Shown: one piece after another, positions 14,454 to 15,778 of the stretch | How the letters are laid out: every line of letters starts with the position of its first letter | Numbering within the stretch: position 1 is the stretch's first letter | DNA from: Alphaproteobacteria bacterium | Lineage (GTDB): Bacteria > Pseudomonadota > Alphaproteobacteria > Caulobacterales > Caulobacteraceae | Length of the DNA: 15,778 nucleotides | Assembly (NCBI GenBank): GCA_018895795.1 | Contig: JAHINZ010000259.1 | Coordinates: 1-15,778, forward strand | Reading direction: 5' to 3' | The notes under the pieces: generated by a model | Told to the model about the DNA's origin: nothing | What the model saw: the letters and a program-made list of their open reading frames with translations, nothing else | Database searches by the model: none | Program-made: the position numbers and the translations under genes

Positions 14454-15485
14454 TTGAAGCTGCTGCGCCGTCTGGCCTGGATTTTCGGCTTGCTCCTGAT
14501 GGCGACCGTCGCCTTCGTCGTCTGGGTGATGTGGCCCGTTGGCGTGGCTCCCGAGCCCGCCAAGCTGTTCACCGATCTGCCGCGGACCGGGGCGGAGGCC
14601 CCACGCCAATACATCCCATCCATCGATCCGCCGGCCGCGCCGCCCAGCGCCCAGGCCGACGAAGACTGCGCCGCCGGTCAGGCCCCGTCGGGGGCGGCGG
14701 ACGCCAACGCCAGCGCCCTGACGGCTCTGATCTGGTCGCCGTTCGGTCGACCGGAGGTGGGCTGGGAGATTTATGCGCCGCGAGTGGCTGTCGAAATCCA
14801 CACGGGCTGCGCGCCGTCGACGCCGCGCTTCGCCGCCGCCCTGGCCGTCTGGCAAAGAACCCATGGCCTGCCACCGTCCGGCCGGTTGGACGCGATCACC
14901 TTCCAGCCGATGCTGACCGGCTGGCATCGGGCACGGCCTTTCGTGCGGATCAACGCCAAGGGGATCTGCCCCGGCGCGCCGCCGCTGGAGACCCTGGAAA
15001 CCGCGCGCCCGGAAGAGAGCTATGGCGGCAAGGTGATCCAGCTGCGTCCCAGCGCTCTGGACGCCTATCGCCGGATGGTGGCCGAGGCCAAGGCGGCCGG
15101 CGTCATTCGCCGCCCGGAGGCGCTGACCCTCTTTTCCGGCTTTCGCGAACCCGACGCCGACGCCGCCCGCTGCGCGCGCGACAACAATTGCCAAGGCTTG
15201 GTCCGGACGATCTGTTCGGCCCATCGCACCGGCCTGGCCATGGATCTCTATATCGCCGCCGCGCCGGGCTTTGGCCCAGACTCCGCGGCCGATGACAACC
15301 GTCGCGCCATGGCCCGCTCGTCGGTCTTCCAGTGGATGATCGTCAACGCCGGACGCTTTGGCTTCGTCAATTACCCTTACGAGCCTTGGCATTGGGAATG
15401 GACCGGCGAGGCCCTGCTGCCCGGCGTGCCGATCAGCAGCCTGCCTCAAGCGGGATCCGAACCCCTCGAACCGGCCGCTCGGTAA
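14454..15485 (+). CDS. VanY-type D,D-carboxypeptidase (M15), membrane-anchored
   Basis: This 343-residue protein is predicted to trim the terminal D-Ala from peptidoglycan stem peptides in the periplasm. It has a basic start followed by one membrane helix (about 8-30, uncleaved anchor or signal). A domain resembling a peptidoglycan-binding or extensin-like fold covers about 80-165, and the metallopeptidase domain runs from about 190. Zinc-site motifs are intact: SAHRTGLAMDL with His257 and Asp264, and EPWHWEW with Glu310 and His313. The start is TTG, supported by AGGAG ending six bases upstream (14443-14447) and by the signal-like N-terminus. It shares its upstream region with the divergent YkuD protein, so the two may be co-regulated. 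Confidence 0.88.
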   Translation: MKLLRRLAWIFGLLLMATVAFVVWVMWPVGVAPEPAKLFTDLPRTGAEAPRQYIPSIDPPAAPPSAQADEDCAAGQAPSGAADANASALTALIWSPFGRPEVGWEIYAPRVAVEIHTGCAPSTPRFAAALAVWQRTHGLPPSGRLDAITFQPMLTGWHRARPFVRINAKGICPGAPPLETLETARPEESYGGKVIQLRPSALDAYRRMVAEAKAAGVIRRPEALTLFSGFREPDADAARCARDNNCQGLVRTICSAHRTGLAMDLYIAAAPGFGPDSAADDNRRAMARSSVFQWMIVNAGRFGFVNYPYEPWHWEWTGEALLPGVPISSLPQAGSEPLEPAAR

Positions 15486-15562
15486 GGACCCAGGGAACCC
15501 AATCCAAGGCTACGCGCTCTTTGTTCAGATCCTGGGCTTCCCCCCCCTCGATCCTATCCCTT

Positions 15563-15586
15563 GGGCCGCGCGACCTGACGCGGCCC
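15563..15586 (+). other. GC-rich hairpin upstream of the terminator
   Basis: GGGCCGCG (15563-15570) and CGCGGCCC (15579-15586) form a perfect 8-bp stem around CGACCTGA. It lies seven bases before the terminator stem. Together they could be the 3' end of the carboxypeptidase transcript or of a small RNA. Confidence 0.45.
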
Positions 15587-15592
15587 ACTTGA

Positions 15593-15633
15593 CTCCAGCC
15601 CCGTGCGCTCGCGCATCGGGCTGGAGGCTTTTT
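15593..15633 (+). terminator. Rho-independent terminator
   Basis: CTCCAGCCC (15593-15601) pairs perfectly with GGGCTGGAG (15618-15626). The TGCG/CGCA inner pairing extends the stem, and TTTTT follows at 15629-15633. This is a strong intrinsic terminator on the plus strand, about 110 bases after the carboxypeptidase stop. Confidence 0.8.
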
Positions 15634-15647
15634 CTTGGCCCCTCACC

Positions 15648-15669
15648 TTGGCGCGACGCCCATGCTATG
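15648..15669 (+). promoter_or_regulatory. Candidate promoter for the YaiI-family gene
   Basis: TTGGCG (15648-15653) and GCTATG (15664-15669) are ten bases apart, in the Caulobacter housekeeping arrangement. The start point would be near 15676, which favours one of the downstream GTG codons (15689 or 15701) as the translation start. Confidence 0.4.
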
Positions 15670-15700
15670 CGCGGGACGTCGTCTTTTCGTGAGCCCTCCC

Positions 15701-15778
15701 GTGAACGCCCCTCGCCCGCCCGTGATCTTCATCGACGCCGACGCCTGCCCGGTGAAGGACGAGATCTACAAGGTCGCC
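15701..15778 (+). CDS. YaiI/YqxD-family protein (UPF0178), 3'-truncated by window edge
   Basis: The first 26 codons read MNAPRPPVIFIDADACPVKD followed by EIYKVA. The FIDADACPVK block is the N-terminal signature of this conserved, PIN-like family whose biochemical role is not established. The gene runs off the window. The start is uncertain: GTG at 15701 is used here, a GTG at 15689 and an ATG at 15662 are in frame, and none has a clear ribosome site. The promoter candidate at 15648-15669 argues against the ATG. Confidence 0.85.
   Translation, partial: MNAPRPPVIFIDADACPVKDEIYKVA

Noticed and set aside
14319..15449. 376-codon minus-strand frame
   Set aside because: It is antisense to the VanY-type gene, which has intact zinc motifs.

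Overview
The window looks like an alphaproteobacterial chromosome of the Caulobacter type. It is GC-rich and carries an orthologue of the Caulobacter new-pole marker TipN. It has a fused CysN/CysC gene, several candidate promoters of the Caulobacter housekeeping form (TTG-rich -35, 10-14 bp, GCTA-like -10), and a cluster of the hairpin repeats common between alphaproteobacterial genes. I assigned the genus by recognising protein families, not by a database search.

Layout. (1) 2-2481, + strand: the 3' part of altronate dehydratase (uxaA), overlapped by four bases by a mannonate/mannitol-type oxidoreductase (uxuB-like). This is a hexuronate catabolism operon. (2) 2478-5703, - strand: tipN followed ten bases later by a small initiating sugar transferase, whose end overlaps the end of the uxuB-like gene. 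(3) 5870-6067, - strand: a possible 65-residue membrane peptide. (4) 6346-9194, + strand: cysD and cysNC, which activate sulfate to APS and PAPS. (5) 9182-12095, - strand: metG followed by an MFS transporter, ending 13 bases inside cysNC. (6) 12096-13166: about 1.07 kb without a convincing gene. It holds the metG promoter, a 115-bp nested palindrome, two inverted copies of a hairpin repeat, a possible coding remnant and a tRNA promoter. (7) 13167-13242: tRNA-Thr(UGU). (8) 13255-15485: a peptidoglycan pair transcribed divergently from an 80-bp gap, an L,D-transpeptidase-family lipoprotein (-) and a membrane-anchored VanY-type D,D-carboxypeptidase (+). (9) 15486-15700: a structured intergenic stretch with a strong terminator. 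(10) 15701-end: the first 26 codons of a YaiI/YqxD-family protein.

Most of this is ordinary housekeeping and accessory metabolism, and I did not find an evident new defence or mobile system. The points most worth checking are these: the transpeptidase domain lacks the histidine normally found in its HGT motif (Pro is there instead); tipN appears cotranscribed with a sugar-phosphate transferase; the gap between the two peptidoglycan genes contains a perfect 13-bp palindrome; and the repeat-rich stretch contains an uncharacterised coding-like segment.
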